64,000 nt of DNA, taken from contig CP136064.1 in the NCBI GenBank assembly GCA_032622095.1, forward strand, positions 109,852,004 through 109,916,003, given 5' to 3'. Position numbers and translations under genes: made by a program. Below, piece by piece: positions 1-14,500 of this stretch (position 1 is the stretch's first letter; every line of letters starts with the position of its first letter). This DNA comes from Siphonodentalium dalli. Lineage: Eukaryota; Mollusca; Scaphopoda; Gadilida; Siphonodentaliidae. The notes below the pieces were generated by a model. That model was given only the letters and a program-made list of their open reading frames with translations. It ran no database searches and had not been told where the DNA came from.

Positions 1-2297
1 TACCACCCAGTTGATGTATGTATTTAAACAGTGGTGACAAACACCTCATCGATCAAGGAAGCGCCATGGTTTACGGAGCGCGTGCAACAACTGGAACCGG
101 TGCATTCATCTATATGTTTTGTGTAAAAATGTTCCTATAAAATTGATATGGTATGGTCTACCAGCCCGTACCGGTGCTTACTTCCAATCGAACATCGTTG
201 TTTTCAAACTTGCCCAGTGTGATAAGGCACTGACGTCACGAGTCTCACATCAAAAGCAAACGCATTGACAAGTTATCACTCAGATCAATTGCGTCATGCC
301 GAAATAGACACGGGACGCGATAGGCGCCGATTCTTTGAAGTTGATTATCAAAGATGGCCGTCTTTGATAATCAACTTCAAAGAATAATCGTCTCAACACT
401 AAACGTAACGCGATGAGAAGTAATTTGGGGAAAACCTGTACACTTCCAGGAAATTACAATTTAACGAGATTACGAAAGACTCAGTATGTCAATATGACTC
501 TTAAGTGTATGTGAATACAGACTGGTTGATTTATACTCGTATCATACAAACTGGGCCGTAAAGAACCAGTTTAAGAGTTTCAAAATTAAGAAATTACTCC
601 CTCCTACTCATTTATTAGGGACAAGTGAACTATCCTCAGGAAGAAGTCATAACGGCTGAAAGTCAACTAACATCTCAGCATTAGTCGTCTAAGATCTAAA
701 AGTGACATTCAACAAAATGCTTTTACGATTAATATTCACGCTTCAACCATTTTGTTCACGCTCATTCAAGTTGTTCCTTTGGACATTTGAAAATTGAAAT
801 AACTTACTTTGAAAAATGGACAGCATGTTTGATCAACAACTCAGCCTTGTGAAATTCTCGTTTGACAACACATGCCTAGAATAAAAATTCAACATGATAC
901 ATGACTGAAATATGTAAGAACTACATGTAATGCACCAAATTATTAGGCCTAGTGACACATTTCAAATTGTGCATGCAACACTTTTTCTCAAAATGAAATT
1001 TTAATAGATAAAATTTTAGGAACAGTGTCTGAGAACCTATACTTCAACGTGCAAAAATATAAACATCTGTAAAAACACCACCGCTAAGAAAAACATGGAG
1101 AAATAGATAAACCTTGTTCTTAAATTCATTATTGATAGTCCTCCAATAACAAAAATTTTGCATGTTGAAACCATTGTTATGTGAACAAAACAGTTACAAT
1201 TTATTTGTCAACAAACATCGTTAATCATGTAGTAAGTTAAAATATTTTAGTCTGTATATGATTTTCGGAATATTTTTCAATGCTTTGACCTTTTCCAATG
1301 TTTGCCATCAAGTTTTGATTAAACATTGATATTTTATTGGATTAAATGGACTTTGATCGGTAATGCCACTGTAACGAACCGATTTCGAAGATTATTAGTC
1401 CTTTCAAGGGTGTGTATATTTATTTATTAGAAGTAGAAATTCTGCTGAAATACAGAAACTTGACTTTTGACACTGCTCAATGAAATATGTTCATGCGTGA
1501 ACTAACATGTTACATTTACTCAGTTTTCAGGCCAAGCTTCATAACAGCACTTTCCAACATTTAAGTGTGTAAGTCCAAATGTTGGCATTATTTACATTGA
1601 AAATATTTATCACTGATTGATTATAAAATTTATTTTGTTACTATTGAGAATATGGTTTAGGCCAAAAAAAAAAAAGGGTTTTGTTTCACGGGCACCGGCG
1701 CGTCGACTTTTAACCCCCGCGTTGGTGCTTTTTATTGGTATTTTGACCCCAGAAAATATAAAATAGACCAGGTGATAATTGGTTATTGGGTTGGCTTTTG
1801 AGACAAATATTAAATTGTATTGTGCAACAAAGATGCACTTTTGCACAGAAAATGTATTAAATAGGAAGAAATAATTTGCTGTGGAACAAACTGCATCTGT
1901 GCTGCACAATTTGACAAAGCCAGCAATTCATAAAACCTTTCTTAATTACCCCCAACAGTCAATAGGTAGCCTGTTTGTTAGTTTTGTAAGTTTTCTAGTA
2001 TGAGGTATATGGCTTGTGGAAAATTACAAATAAAAATAAAACCCTCCCTCCCTGATCGTTTTGAAAAATAATTGCCGTGAAACAAAACTCTTTTTGTTTT
2101 GGCCTTAGTCCAACCATTTATTATTTTCTCAATAAACGTGTCCTGTATTTTGTACTATCAAAGAATGTGGGAGGACTAATCATGGGAGAGAAAAGAAATG
2201 CTACTGAAAAGTTGAAACGTAATAATCAACACTGAAACGCCAATTACTGACATTGAATCTTTGGTATGCATCCAAAAAAAGCCCAATAAATACTAAC
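1..2297 (-). other. APPBP2 intron 7 (incomplete)
   Basis: Intronic sequence running off the left edge. It holds the hairpin at 331-384 and an inverted-repeat element at about 1645-2130, whose ends share GGCCAAAA... and GTTTTGTTTCACGG in opposite orientation. A fragment of the same family lies near 45720-45830. I see no conserved exon here. Confidence 0.6.
331..384. repeat. Perfect 24-bp inverted repeat
   Basis: Arms 331-354 and 361-384 are exact reverse complements, separated by TGGCCG. It lies in the last APPBP2 intron visible here. No flanking target duplication was recognised. Confidence 0.8.
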
Positions 2298-2330
2298 CTT
2301 TGAGCACTGTCTCAATACATCAACGACGGC
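2298..2330 (-). CDS. APPBP2: APPBP2 coding exon 7 (33-nt microexon)
   Basis: 33 nt, 11 codons AVVDVLRQCSK, phase 0 on both sides, acceptor tttacag|GCC, donor TCAAAG|gttagt. It matches the VVDVLRQ.SK block of APPBP2 almost exactly. I found no candidate for the next exon in 1-2297, so it should lie beyond the left edge. Confidence 0.88.
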
Positions 2331-5300
2331 CTGTAAATAGAATGAGTTGTTTTCAATGAATCGAGTGTACTGTCTGGCATTTCGTAATACACAATTTAAC
2401 CCTCTTATTACTATGGATTCTCCCATTCAGTTACAAGGGGAGGGGCTTTCAGAAAAAATAAGCCGATGACAGATAATAAAGAGCAGAAGGAATCCTATTA
2501 ACCATTTCATGATGGGAGCTGTGCTGGTGCAGCATTGAAGACCATGTGCCAGTGCATTTTCTTATATATGTAACTCTCCCATAGGGAGCCTCACATATAT
2601 AAGAGAATTATCTGGCTTACAAGGTCAAGGTAAATATTGTAAGGCCAATGCACTTCAAGAAACTCCAGTCATGAAAGGGTTAATTGGTGAGTATTGTTCA
2701 GATCATAAGTTCAACAAACAATGGTCATTTGTTGAACTTATTATCATTAACTACTCGTCAATGAGTATATTTAGTAAGAAAGGGTTTTATAATTGGAACA
2801 AATCTTTATCAACTGTTCCCAGGAACACCAGTTTGCATTTATAATCATCTGATTATTGTGTAATCGGCAGACAATCAGAATCCGCAAATAATCTGTAAAT
2901 TGTCGATAGTATTCTGCAGATTAATACAATGAAATATGTTTTTATTTAATTTGCCTGATCCAAGATTGCAAGAAATGAGCCCTCAGGATATCAAAGTTTA
3001 ACAGTTATTTGGGCGGCACTGCTCAATTTCAAAGGAAGATAATTCAAAAATCAATATCAGGTTACAGATTTTAAGCTGAATTAAATGAAAGTGTCAATGA
3101 CACTGTAGCTCAACTTGGAAAGGGAATAATTTAATGTATTACAGTCAATGGAGCGATTAGGAATGTGGAAAGTTGAATATCTAATACTAGTTTATAGACA
3201 TGAAGAGAAAAGTAAAATCCAAGATGGCTGCTGGTGGCCATGTTTTCGGCCGAATGACCCCAAAATGAGTCGACCCATCTACATGTCATCGTTAACATCC
3301 ATGACAAATATTATGACGATCAGACTAAAGGTAAGACCATCTTTTTTGGCCAAATGACCCCAAAATGACTCGTTCCCATCTACATGTCATTATTAACATC
3401 CATGACAAATTTTATGATGATCAGACTAAAGGTACAACCTGTAGCCCGTGCTAAAGGATTTAGTCATACAAAGAGTAAAATCCAAGATGGCAGCTGGCGA
3501 CCATGTTTTTTGGTCGATTGACCCCAAAATTACTCGTTCCCATCTACATGTCATTGTTAACATCCATGACAAATTTTATGATGATCAGACTAAAGGTACG
3601 ACCTGTAGCCCGTGCTAAAGAATTTAGTCATACAAAGGGTAAAATCCAAGATGGCTGTTGGCGGCATGTTTTTTGGCCAAATAACCCAAAATTACTCGTT
3701 CCCATCTACATGTCAATATTAACATCCATGACAAATTTCATGATGATCAGACGAACAGTACGAACTGTGGCCCGTGCTAATGGATTAAATTTTGAAATGC
3801 AAGATGGCTGCTGGCGGCCATGTTTTTTGTCCGAATGACCCCCAAAATGACTCGTTCCCATCTACATTCCAATTTCAACAGTCATGACAAATTTTATGAT
3901 GATCAGACTAAATGTACGACCTGTAGCCCGTGCTAAAGGATTTAGTCATACAAAGAGTAAAATACAAGATGGCTGCTGGCAGCCATCTTTTGGGGCCGAA
4001 TGACCCCAAAATGACTTGTTCCCATCTACATGTCATTATTAACATTCATGACAAATTTTATGATGATCAGACTAAAGGTACGACATGTAGCCCGTGCTAA
4101 AGGATTTAGTCATACAAAGAGTAAAATCAAAAATGGCTGCTGGCGACCATGTTTTTTGGCCGAATGACCCCAAAATTACTCGTTCCCATCTACATGTCAT
4201 TGTTAACATCCATGACAAATTTTATGATGATCAGACTAAAGGTACGACCTGCAGCCCGTGCTAAAGAATTTAGTCATACAAAGAGTAAAATCCAAGATGG
4301 CTGCTGGCGGCCATGTTTTTTGGCCGAATGACGCCAAAATTACTCGTTGCCATCTACATGTCAATATTATCATCCATGACAAATTTCATGATGATCAGAC
4401 AAACAGTACAACCTGTGGCCCGTGCTAATGGATTAAATTTTGAAATCCAAGATGGCCGCTGGCGGCCATGTTTTTTGTCCGAATGACCCCAAAATGACTC
4501 GTTCCCATCTATATGTGATTATTAACATTCATGACAAATTTTATGATGATCAGACTAAAAGTAGGACCTGTAGCCCGTGCTAAAGGATTTAGTCATACAA
4601 AGAGTAAAATCCAAGATGGTAGCTGGCGACCATGTTTTTTGGCCGAATAACCCCAAAATTACTCGTTCCCATCTACATGTCATTGTTAATATCCATGACA
4701 AATTTTATGATGATCAGACTAAAGGTACGACCTGCAGCCCGTGTTAAATAATTTAGTCATACAAAGAGTAAAATCCAAGATGGCTGCTGGCGGCCATGTT
4801 TTTGGGCCGAATGACCCCAAAATTACTCGTTCCCATCTACATGTCAATATTAACATCCATGACAAATTTCATGATGATCAGACGAACAGTACGACCTGTG
4901 GCCCGTGCTAATGGATTGAATTTTGAAATCCAAGATGGCCACTGGCGGCCATGTTTTTGTTCCGAATGACCCCAAAATCACTCGTTCCCATCTACATTCC
5001 AATTTCAACAGCCATGACAAATTTTATGATGATCGGACTAAAGGTACGACCTGTAGACTGCATTGTTGACGCCTTACGTACACACGCACACACAGACGAC
5101 GGACGACAAAGCCATGGCAATAGCTCAAACTTTACAAAGTAAAGTTGAGCTAAAAATGAAATTAATTATCCCTTCCATGTCTGGAGCTTCCTGAAATTTT
5201 GAGAAAAACCCTGTGCCAATGCATTCTCTTATATATATGCGAGTCTCCCAAAGGGAGCCTTGCATATATAAGAGAATACATTGGCCTTACAATATTTACC

Positions 5301-8300
5301 TGACCTTGTACACCAGTGCATTCTGTTGTATATGCGAGGCTTCCTATGGGAGACTCACATATAAAAGAGAATGCACTGGTATGCAAGATCTTTAATGCTG
5401 CACCAGCGAAGCTCCTTTCATGAAAGGTTTAAATTTAAATGTCCACATTGCTCGAACAGTATCTTTTCCAAGAAAATTACCAATTCCTGCAGTAGCTAAG
5501 AGCTCCATCTTTTCATTGAATCCACAAGTTAAAAGATGTAGCTCAGCTTTTTCATATCTGGAAAACTTACTTTTAGAAAAATATGCTGTGACAATCAATG
5601 CTGAAATAAGTTATATGTTACACTGATAGCTGCTAATCAGCAAGAAATGTTTATGTAACACTGACCTTGGGAGGTAACGAGGAGGAGAGTTCTCTGACAG
5701 CCATTCTACAGTGCTTGAACGCCTAAAATAGAGATTTCAGAAAATTTAGCACTAGATATTTACCATACTACGTCTTAGAACCAAAATAGATTTTCCATAA
5801 GATAGATACAAAATTATCATTAAACTATTATCAAGGCTATTTAACCTAAACCTAAATTTGCTCATGTATTTAAGATTCAGAAGTCAATTTGGCCCTCAGC
5901 TATAGCAAAATATCTGGTCAACTAAAGTTTTGCCTATTATTCTCACCTTGATTTATGATATGATTTTTTTGGGACCTACCATCCCGGGAAGGAAAGTTTT
6001 AATAAGGCGACATTTCGGACACCCACCCCTTCAGCGCAATTTTTTTGCAAGGGCAATTGGGGACCCACCTCCCAATGTTTCATGAACAACAATGACAATA
6101 GCAGCATAAGGCAAACAAAGGGGTGTGAAATGTTTAATGCTGCGGGTGAATTGCTAAATGAAAAGCAACAGAACTCTCATAAAATCACTCAACACACTCT
6201 AATTAAACTTATCAAAAAAGGTTCAGTATCCACACCCACATCACAAGTATATATATGACAAAGATGTCTATGTACAACAGGGCATTCTCTAAGGCCATGT
6301 TCATACACTAATTTACCTGTCATTTTTTGAAGGCATTTCGATACAGAAATATATAATGTGCTAGAAAACGAATGCAAAAATGTGTATACAATGCATCTGA
6401 TGTGCTCACAGCTAATTATATGAGAAATAAAAACTCTGTCGTTCCACCTGTAGCGAAGCTATCAAAATTTGCCTATAAATAGCAGGCAATTATTTTGTAA
6501 GAATCAATCATACAGGTATGAGAAATTTTACTTCTCATCTTGTTAGATTTGGTAAAAATGCATTTTATACCATATGGTATTCTGCAATGAAATGCAATCA
6601 AACTTGCCAGTGTGTGAAGGTACACTAGCGTGGAAACTAGCCACAACTGGATGACCAAATGGTTGCCCAGTCTCTGTTTTAATCATATTTTTTTCAATCC
6701 GATGGGACTAATGATGGCACTTGAAAAATACTGCAAACAAAATTGCCCAATCGGCCTCTGTGTTTTAAATAAATTGACTGGAAAATGTAGGAATGCAAGC
6801 TCAAACAAACAAAAAAAGTCTGATAGACCTCATGATATCTGTGCCAAGTTCTAAAAAATATTATCGAAAAATGTAAGCATAAAAGCTCGGACAAAATTAT
6901 GTCCACAGACGGACGGACGAAAACCCGAAAGATGGACAAGATGATTCCAGTATACCCCCCCCAGTATAATAACCAAATACCAATAAGTAGAATTTTGAAG
7001 AACACACCAAAAAAATACATGTGTTCTTTGCAATGGCAGAAACAGGGAGCCCAAAATAAATTTTTAAGTGTTATACAAAGATGAGTATTTGATGAAGGTT
7101 AAATACAATGAAATTCTTTGAGAACTGGTGGAGTTGCTTCCTATTCAGGGCACCCCCCCCCCCCCCCCCCCCCATCAGACCCACCCAATGATAAAATGTT
7201 ATAAAAGAACTAAGAACTAAGAAACTGGGAGCCTCCTTCTCTTCATTAATGATCTATTTTGGTCCAGTTTTTAAGCCTGAACATTTATATTCATTTAAGT
7301 ACCGTAGTCATAATTAATTTTGACTTTAAACATGGATTTGGAAAAAATTTCCATGACATTGGAAAACTCAAATGTATAAAAAAAACGGGTTTGTATATTT
7401 CAATGGAAATTCAGAAAATGAAGCAACATGAATAAATATTGTACATTGGGAATAAGCTACAAAAAGTATGTGGTCTGTTTAGTTTTCTCATAACAGCCTC
7501 GTATGCATGACACTAAAGTAAACAACAAACCTCATCATACTGGCTTTCGGCGAATAGTAGAGAGCAGCATTCTGTGAGGAGAGTAGCTTTGTTTATATGA
7601 GCACCTTTAGCAATCAGATCGCATACAATACTGTTGGCGAGTGAATATGTTATCTTTGCTTCCTGATATTTACAGTTGGCGTTCTGAACATGCAATAATC
7701 TGAGAAAAAAGAAGAAGCAACTTTCATTGACATCTGAAGAAGTGAAACACAATATTTCACCCATTTCATCATTATTTAATAACATAATTCACACCATTTT
7801 CTGTAATGATATTTAAATGTCTCTACATAAGGTATATATAATAACTCCATGACATCTGGCCAGAAACTAATAGTGTAGTGTAACACAGGGCGTTTTGTCT
7901 TTGCGCTAACTTTGGGGAGTTGGCGTAATGCCAATTTCTCGCCTTCCCGGTTGTCTAGATACCTCGTGTTTCCACTTGCTGGGATCAGGGCCGACCATGA
8001 CACATTGATATGAGAGGCATAGACCAATAAAAAAACCATTGCATGTCACCTTTAACTTTCTGTATTAAAGTATGATTTTGGCGAGAAAAACCATGTGGCC
8101 AACAGGTGACTGGAAAACTGTGTCATGTTTGCAGACAGGATTGAACTTGAATTCAAGATATTTTTTTTAGCTATCGTCTGGTATGTACTGTACAATAAAT
8201 CGATCATCTGTTAATCCATCCATATATTAAAGTTGGAAAATTAGGCTAATCAGGATTAAATTGATCTGATAATACCATGACATCTATATTGGTGACCAGG

Positions 8301-11300
8301 GTTGTCTATGTGAATGGCTTTGATTTCGTCGGTTACTTATAAAAAAGGCCATTTCGTGGGGACTTGAATTCGTGGATCGAGGTATCATATCTATCCACAT
8401 AAATATGTAAAAAAAATAGCAGGTTCATGAGATCTTTGAATAGTCACCATTGAAAAATTGGACAACCAGGTATTTCGGTGCCGAAAGGGAATTACCCAAT
8501 CAGTGCACTGATATTATTTCACAAGCTGATACTTGTTACCTGCACATGGTGAAACCATTAGCCTTTATCAAGAGACCATTCATTGGCCATTGTTTATACA
8601 AACTATTATAGAAAGTATCAGACAATGTAGTATATAAGAAAGAGTGAATAGACCAATGACAAATTTGATCATCATCGACACAAAAAGGGTGTAGGAAACT
8701 GCACATAGCAGTCCGACCATCCTGTGCGGCCTTTGCTGGGAAACAACTCAACTGCCACTGACAGTTGACTGATATGTTTTTATAAATTGATTACGTTTCA
8801 TCATATTTTCCGTATTTTCCCCAATCATTTTACAACATGCCAAACACAGACTTACCGCAGCATACAATGTCTGATCATTTTCATCTCGTATAGTGTATAT
8901 TGATATTTACTCTGCAACAAGATTATTTCATAGGATGTTGGGCAAAAACCATGAAATCAACAAATAATAGACCCCCCACGAATTGAAAGAGATTTTACAG
9001 TATACTACAATCTCTTGTCTTTGGGTGATGTCATATCAGACCTGTTTACTTTCCCGATTTTGGTGGGAGTCATTTCTCCTGTGGTTCCAATCGGGAAACG
9101 AAATCTCCCGATTCAAAAGATAAAATCAAAATTAGCCGATGGCAGTAGCAAGCAATAAACTATGCACTCTATAGCATTACAAATCAATTAGGAATATGTA
9201 TATCGCCTACGAGTCAAACAGTGACGAAATGTTAACACAATGTTGACTCTTTTGTTTAAAAGCATTGAGTAAGTAAATGCCGTCTTCAATGTCCAGTAAA
9301 GGATTATAATATATCAAACAAGCAGCCTTCCTTTTTGGCAACACTTAATAAAGTATAGGTTTCTGCTCATCCCGACCGACTGCTTTTAAAACCGCCGACT
9401 AAAATTATTATATTGCCGATTAAACTTTTTGTTTGTTTAAAAATTACGCTTCATCACAGCAGTCCGCTTAAGCGGGCAATTATGTCAAACACAGGCATCC
9501 TGTGTTTAAATTGCTTTTGAATCACAAACATATGGCAATTAAAGTTTATCTTATGTGGGGGTATTCTGGAGCATAGACAGGAAATATATAAACTTGGTTT
9601 TATCTCAAAAATGTTACAGAAACTAGTTTTTTTCCTTTCCAAACAGGCATAGACCAAGCAAACTAAATTAACGAGAGGCCGATCACGATCGGCAGATGTT
9701 TAACCCATACCTTGGCGATAGCGACTAGTCATAATTGATAATTTGTCAAAGATATGATCACAGGAATTAATCCATATATCAGTACCCAACTTGAAATCAA
9801 AAGCTCAAATAATTTGTCTTAAGGAAGGGTTAAAGTATTTGGGGTGGGGAGGAGTAGTTTTAAATCTCATAACTCTGTCCCTATTCACCCAAGGACCTCT
9901 CACTGTGAGATCCAATGGTTTAGTGATTTCGGAGGACATGTTTAGGAGTTTAAGTTAACTCATTGGAAGCAAAAGTGATAAATCCCTATCTTTAACACTT
10001 TTGACATGCCAGATATTCAAAATTTATTCACTTCTAAACAGAAATTATAATTTGTTGACAAGCCAGACTGCTTAGAATGACATACATGTAGGGGATTCCA
10101 TCTCATATTTAAATGGTACATTAATTACCCTCCCCCCTTCCCCCATTCTCCCCAGTTATTTCTTTATCAAACATGGACAGATATAAGATCTGACCTGTGT
10201 ATTAAATAAGATTAAGTGTTTCATAACAGGGGTGTATGCATGGTTTTCAAAAATATATGTAGTTTATACAATTCAAAAGTATTATCTATATAATGTTATA
10301 CAGACATAATATGATGAGGATGCTTGCCCCTATGACCACTAAATTGTTCATATAAAAGAAAGTAAGTTAGCCCTCAATTAAATGGTTTCACACATTACAA
10401 TGTTTTACAAGTAGCTTGGACACTAAAAGCCACAACCTTCAATGTTAATCTTCTAAGTGCTCTGTGGCCCCTAAAATTCAATCAACCATGAAAATATGAA
10501 CAAATGGGAAAATAAGGTTCCTGGAAACACTAACATCTACCATATTGATTTTCAAAACAAGTCATCACTTACAATAGTCATTGTATATTTATCTGCCTGA
10601 TTCCCATTGCATAGATAAATCATATTGGCCATCAGCTGTTATTTTAATTTCAAATTGAAAGCACATGTCTGAAGGGTTAATATATTTTTCAACAAGAGCA
10701 TCGCTAGGGCGTGGCAAAATACGCCCTTTAGCCATTTCGAATTGTACTATCGCAAAATAAGATAATACTTTGAGCTTACATTTAAAGAAAATCTGATATA
10801 CCCCTAATTTCAATGCCAAAATGTGGTCAAATTCTAAGTCGAAAAATGGCCATTACTCATGTAAAAATAATTAGACAGAACCTATATTCAAACTTGGCGT
10901 GTAGTTTTAGCTGGGAAATACACATACCAGCTTTGGTTCAGCTCAAATAATAAAAACAGGAGTTATCGGTCGGAAACCAAAATGTTATGAAATTGGTCAA
11001 ATTCTAAGTTGAAAAAGGGCTGTAACTCATGTAAAAATAATTGGACGGAACCCATATTCGAACTTGGCCTGTATCTTTAGCTGGGAAATACACATACCAA
11101 CTTTGGTTCAGATAAAATAATCCAAACTGGAGTTATTGGTCGGAAACCAAAAATATTAACAGACGGTCAAATTCTAAGTCGAAAAAGGGCCGTAACTCAT
11201 GTAAAAATAATTGGACGAAACCCATATTCGAACTTGGCCTGTATCTATAGCTGGGAAATACACATACCAACTTTGGTTCAGATCAAATAATTCAAACTGG

Positions 11301-11533
11301 AGTTATCGGTCGGAAACCAAAAATGTTAACAGACGGTCAAATTCTAAGTCGAAAAAGGGCCGTAACTCATGTAAAAATAATTGGACATAACCCATATTCG
11401 AACTTGGCCTGTATCTTTAGCTGGGAAAAACACATAACAACTTTGGTTCAGATCAAATAATCCAAACTGGAGTTATCAATCGGAAACCAAAAATGTTAAC
11501 GGACGGACGGACAGACGGACAGACAGACGGATG

Positions 11534-11565
<32 letters not shown>

Positions 11566-14500
11566 GACAGACTGATAACATAATACGACCTTTTTTCAAA
11601 AAGGGCGTATAAAAATCAATTAATCAGTCAAAACCAAAATTTATATAAGTGAATAGTGTGCAAAGATACCCAACAGATATTAAGAGATATGAAGAAGAGT
11701 CCATGTACATTATAGCATGTGTCTATGGAAACCTTGGAAAGGGTTAATTATTTTTGAAGCAAATTAATGGAATTTAGAAGACACTAAGTCTTATATAGGT
11801 GAGTGGGGGCTCTTATCTCACCCTGTAATGCAATTTCAAGAATAGGATAAACAACAGTCTTATGCTGCCATAAATCAATTTGACAGTTAGAATAAACAAA
11901 CAGCCAGCCACCAGTGTTGTTTATCTTGACCACCAGAGCTCTGTATAATATGTCATCACTCATTTCATAACAGATTTCACTTGGAATGACAACATCTATA
12001 AAATGTCCTCTCATATACTCTGGATGTTCACATGGTAATTTATTGATATCATTATATTACATGAAACTATTGCAATAAAATCTTCATATTTTCAAAACAG
12101 GATATCACACCTAATTAATCGTATAAAACTAAAATAAATGAAAGTGTCAATATTTTTTATTATTAAACTTTTTTTTTTATTGTTATTAAAGTTCAAACAA
12201 AATTTAATATTTGTATCTGTTTGTATATGCTAAATTTAGCAAGGAGCTAAATCTAAAAAAATCCATTTTTTTTTAAAAATGTTTTTTCTCGAAAAAGGGT
12301 CATAACTCCTTTAAAATTAATGTTTGAGTTATGGCAGAATGCGTGAATTCTAAGTTGAAAAAGGGCCATAACTCTGTAACAAAATCTGGGATCAAACCCA
12401 AATTCGAACTCGATCTGTATTTTGGGCTGAGAAACCCATATACAAAATTTGGTTTTCGATCGGATAGAAAATGTTTGAGTTATCGCATTACTCGTAAAGT
12501 GTCTACGGACAGACAGACAGACAGACAGACGGACGAACGACGAGTGGTCAATCCGGGCAACGACACTATGTTTACCATACTATGGTATGGGTAAACATAA
12601 AAACATATCCGGTGATAGTGATGGTGACGAGTTTTCTGAGGATGAATTCTTTGAGAATTTTAATGTTTGTGTATTTGATATATTGTGTGCAGTTAGTAAA
12701 TATCCAGAAAACAGCTTGTCTCTGACGATAAAGATCATAGTGGAGACTAAATTGATTACTCTAACTCTAACTCTAGTGATAATGAACTGTCTGACCTGGA
12801 TTCAGAGCATGGAAGTAAAATAAGTAATTACTCTATAGTGGAGAATGTGACAGTGATTACAAGGATATGTGGAACATAATTGAAAACACAACTTGTTCAT
12901 ATATAAAGACCTATTTCTTGAGTTTATATACGTTTCCCCAGTTGATAAGGAATACCTTCATTGATAATGCTACATTGGATAATTGTGTTATACACCACAC
13001 CTGTAAAGGTATATGTATTTGTAATTATAGATGATAATTTGTCTGACCAATTGATTATGTGGAGGAATATCATCTGTGATTTTTTTATTGTTGATATCCA
13101 ACCTAATCTTGAAAAAATGTGTGGTATATATATATACCAATGACTTTTGTCACATGTGTCCATCTTACCTGCAATAACAACATTGTCCAATGTATTTTCC
13201 AAGCACATGTACATGCATAATATAAAAGGTTATTGTAGGTCCCTAATGAACCTGAAAATGCAATAAAACATTTGAAATTATATTGCTTTTCAAACAGATT
13301 GAGCCAATATTTGTGAACATTGAAATGCACACATGTATATTTTACCTGTTGTTATGGCACAGTATATCACAGGTAAATGGACTATATAGATTCCCGGAGG
13401 TTTAGTAGAACATGAACGTAAAACTATAATAGAGATGTAGTATTCATATTGCACCACCAATAACAGAAAACAAGATGTAAAAAGCGATGTTACATAAATG
13501 TTACCTGTTCTCAACCTGTTTTATACCTGTAATTACTTAATGAGACGAATTGACAGTCACACAAACATACTCTTTTGATACTTCAATATCTCCCGAACAC
13601 GACAATACATAGATTGCCATAGGTATCAATTACTATTATTATATTATAGTGCATAGTACACATAACATGCACATACTATATTCTTAATATTATTGCCAGA
13701 TAATCAGGGTTGTGGGATATATGTAACTATGATATTCAGTGATGAAAAAGTTAAATTCACCGATGTTACCTGATGTTACTGAATATATTTGGCGATCAAA
13801 TTATCCAAGAGCACAATTTTATACAAATATAGTTGTAATCGTTGTATTGCCTTGTTTGAAATAAAAATGATCGTAACCGGAAAATCGTAATCGATTCCCA
13901 ATGGTTCAGTGAGACACTCGGTGTCAACAGGTCAAGGCCGTTAAATAGCAGACGCAAACCCAATGCAACAAACAGTCCACATGACATTTAAATGAAAAAT
14001 ATGAAGATTTTCCCATGATACTGACATTGAAAAAAATCTCCCTATTTTTAACTAAATCTCCCTATTTCTGACGACAAATCTCCCTATTTCCAATTTTGAA
14101 AGTAAACAGGTCTGGTCATAATGACAATACCAACTTATTTTACAATACTGACCTTACATAACACTCGAGCAGGCGACAGTACCCGTTAGGACTCGTATCC
14201 AGCTTACACAGCTCTAGACAGGTATGATAGATCCTATCACAGTCATAAAACCAACCAGCATCACAGAGGAATCCACCTGTAACAGTTTCAAATCTAATTT
14301 GAAGATTTGAACATAGTTTATACTATTCTCAGAAAAGAATACCCTTATGTTTATTATATTTGTAAAAAGCAAACCAAACCCCTATTGTGCTTGTTTGGAC
14401 CCCAGATTATATCAATTTTAGAGGCCAAAATTCATATAGGGAGCCTCGCATATATAAGAGAATGCACTGGCTTACAATAACAAGGTAAATATTGTTAGGC

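Larger units (their letters stand above)
9037..14114. mobile_element. Possible 5-kb hAT-like element spanning most of APPBP2 intron 4
   Basis: CAGACCTGTTTACTTTC at 9037 is inverted as GAAAGTAAACAGGTCTG ending at 14114. GTCATA lies just outside both ends, though offset by one base from an ideal 8-bp duplication. The short element at 42774-43302 has the same termini and a perfect 8-bp duplication, which supports the family. No transposase is visible; nested repeats (10690-11616, 12280-12596) occupy the interior. Confidence 0.45.

Noticed and set aside
3503-4331. Several small open frames with repeated M-F-F-G-R-L-T-P-K peptides
   Set aside because: They are translations of the 165-bp monomers; identical peptides come from repeat copies, not from a gene family.
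3223-4934. CRISPR-like array
   Set aside because: Units of 153-165 bp without short repeats and unique spacers; host is an animal. It is a satellite-type array in a mobile element.
7776-8039. 87-codon minus-strand frame beside APPBP2 exon 5
   Set aside because: No in-phase splice link to exon 5 and no similarity to APPBP2 at this point; nearby intron sequence explains it.
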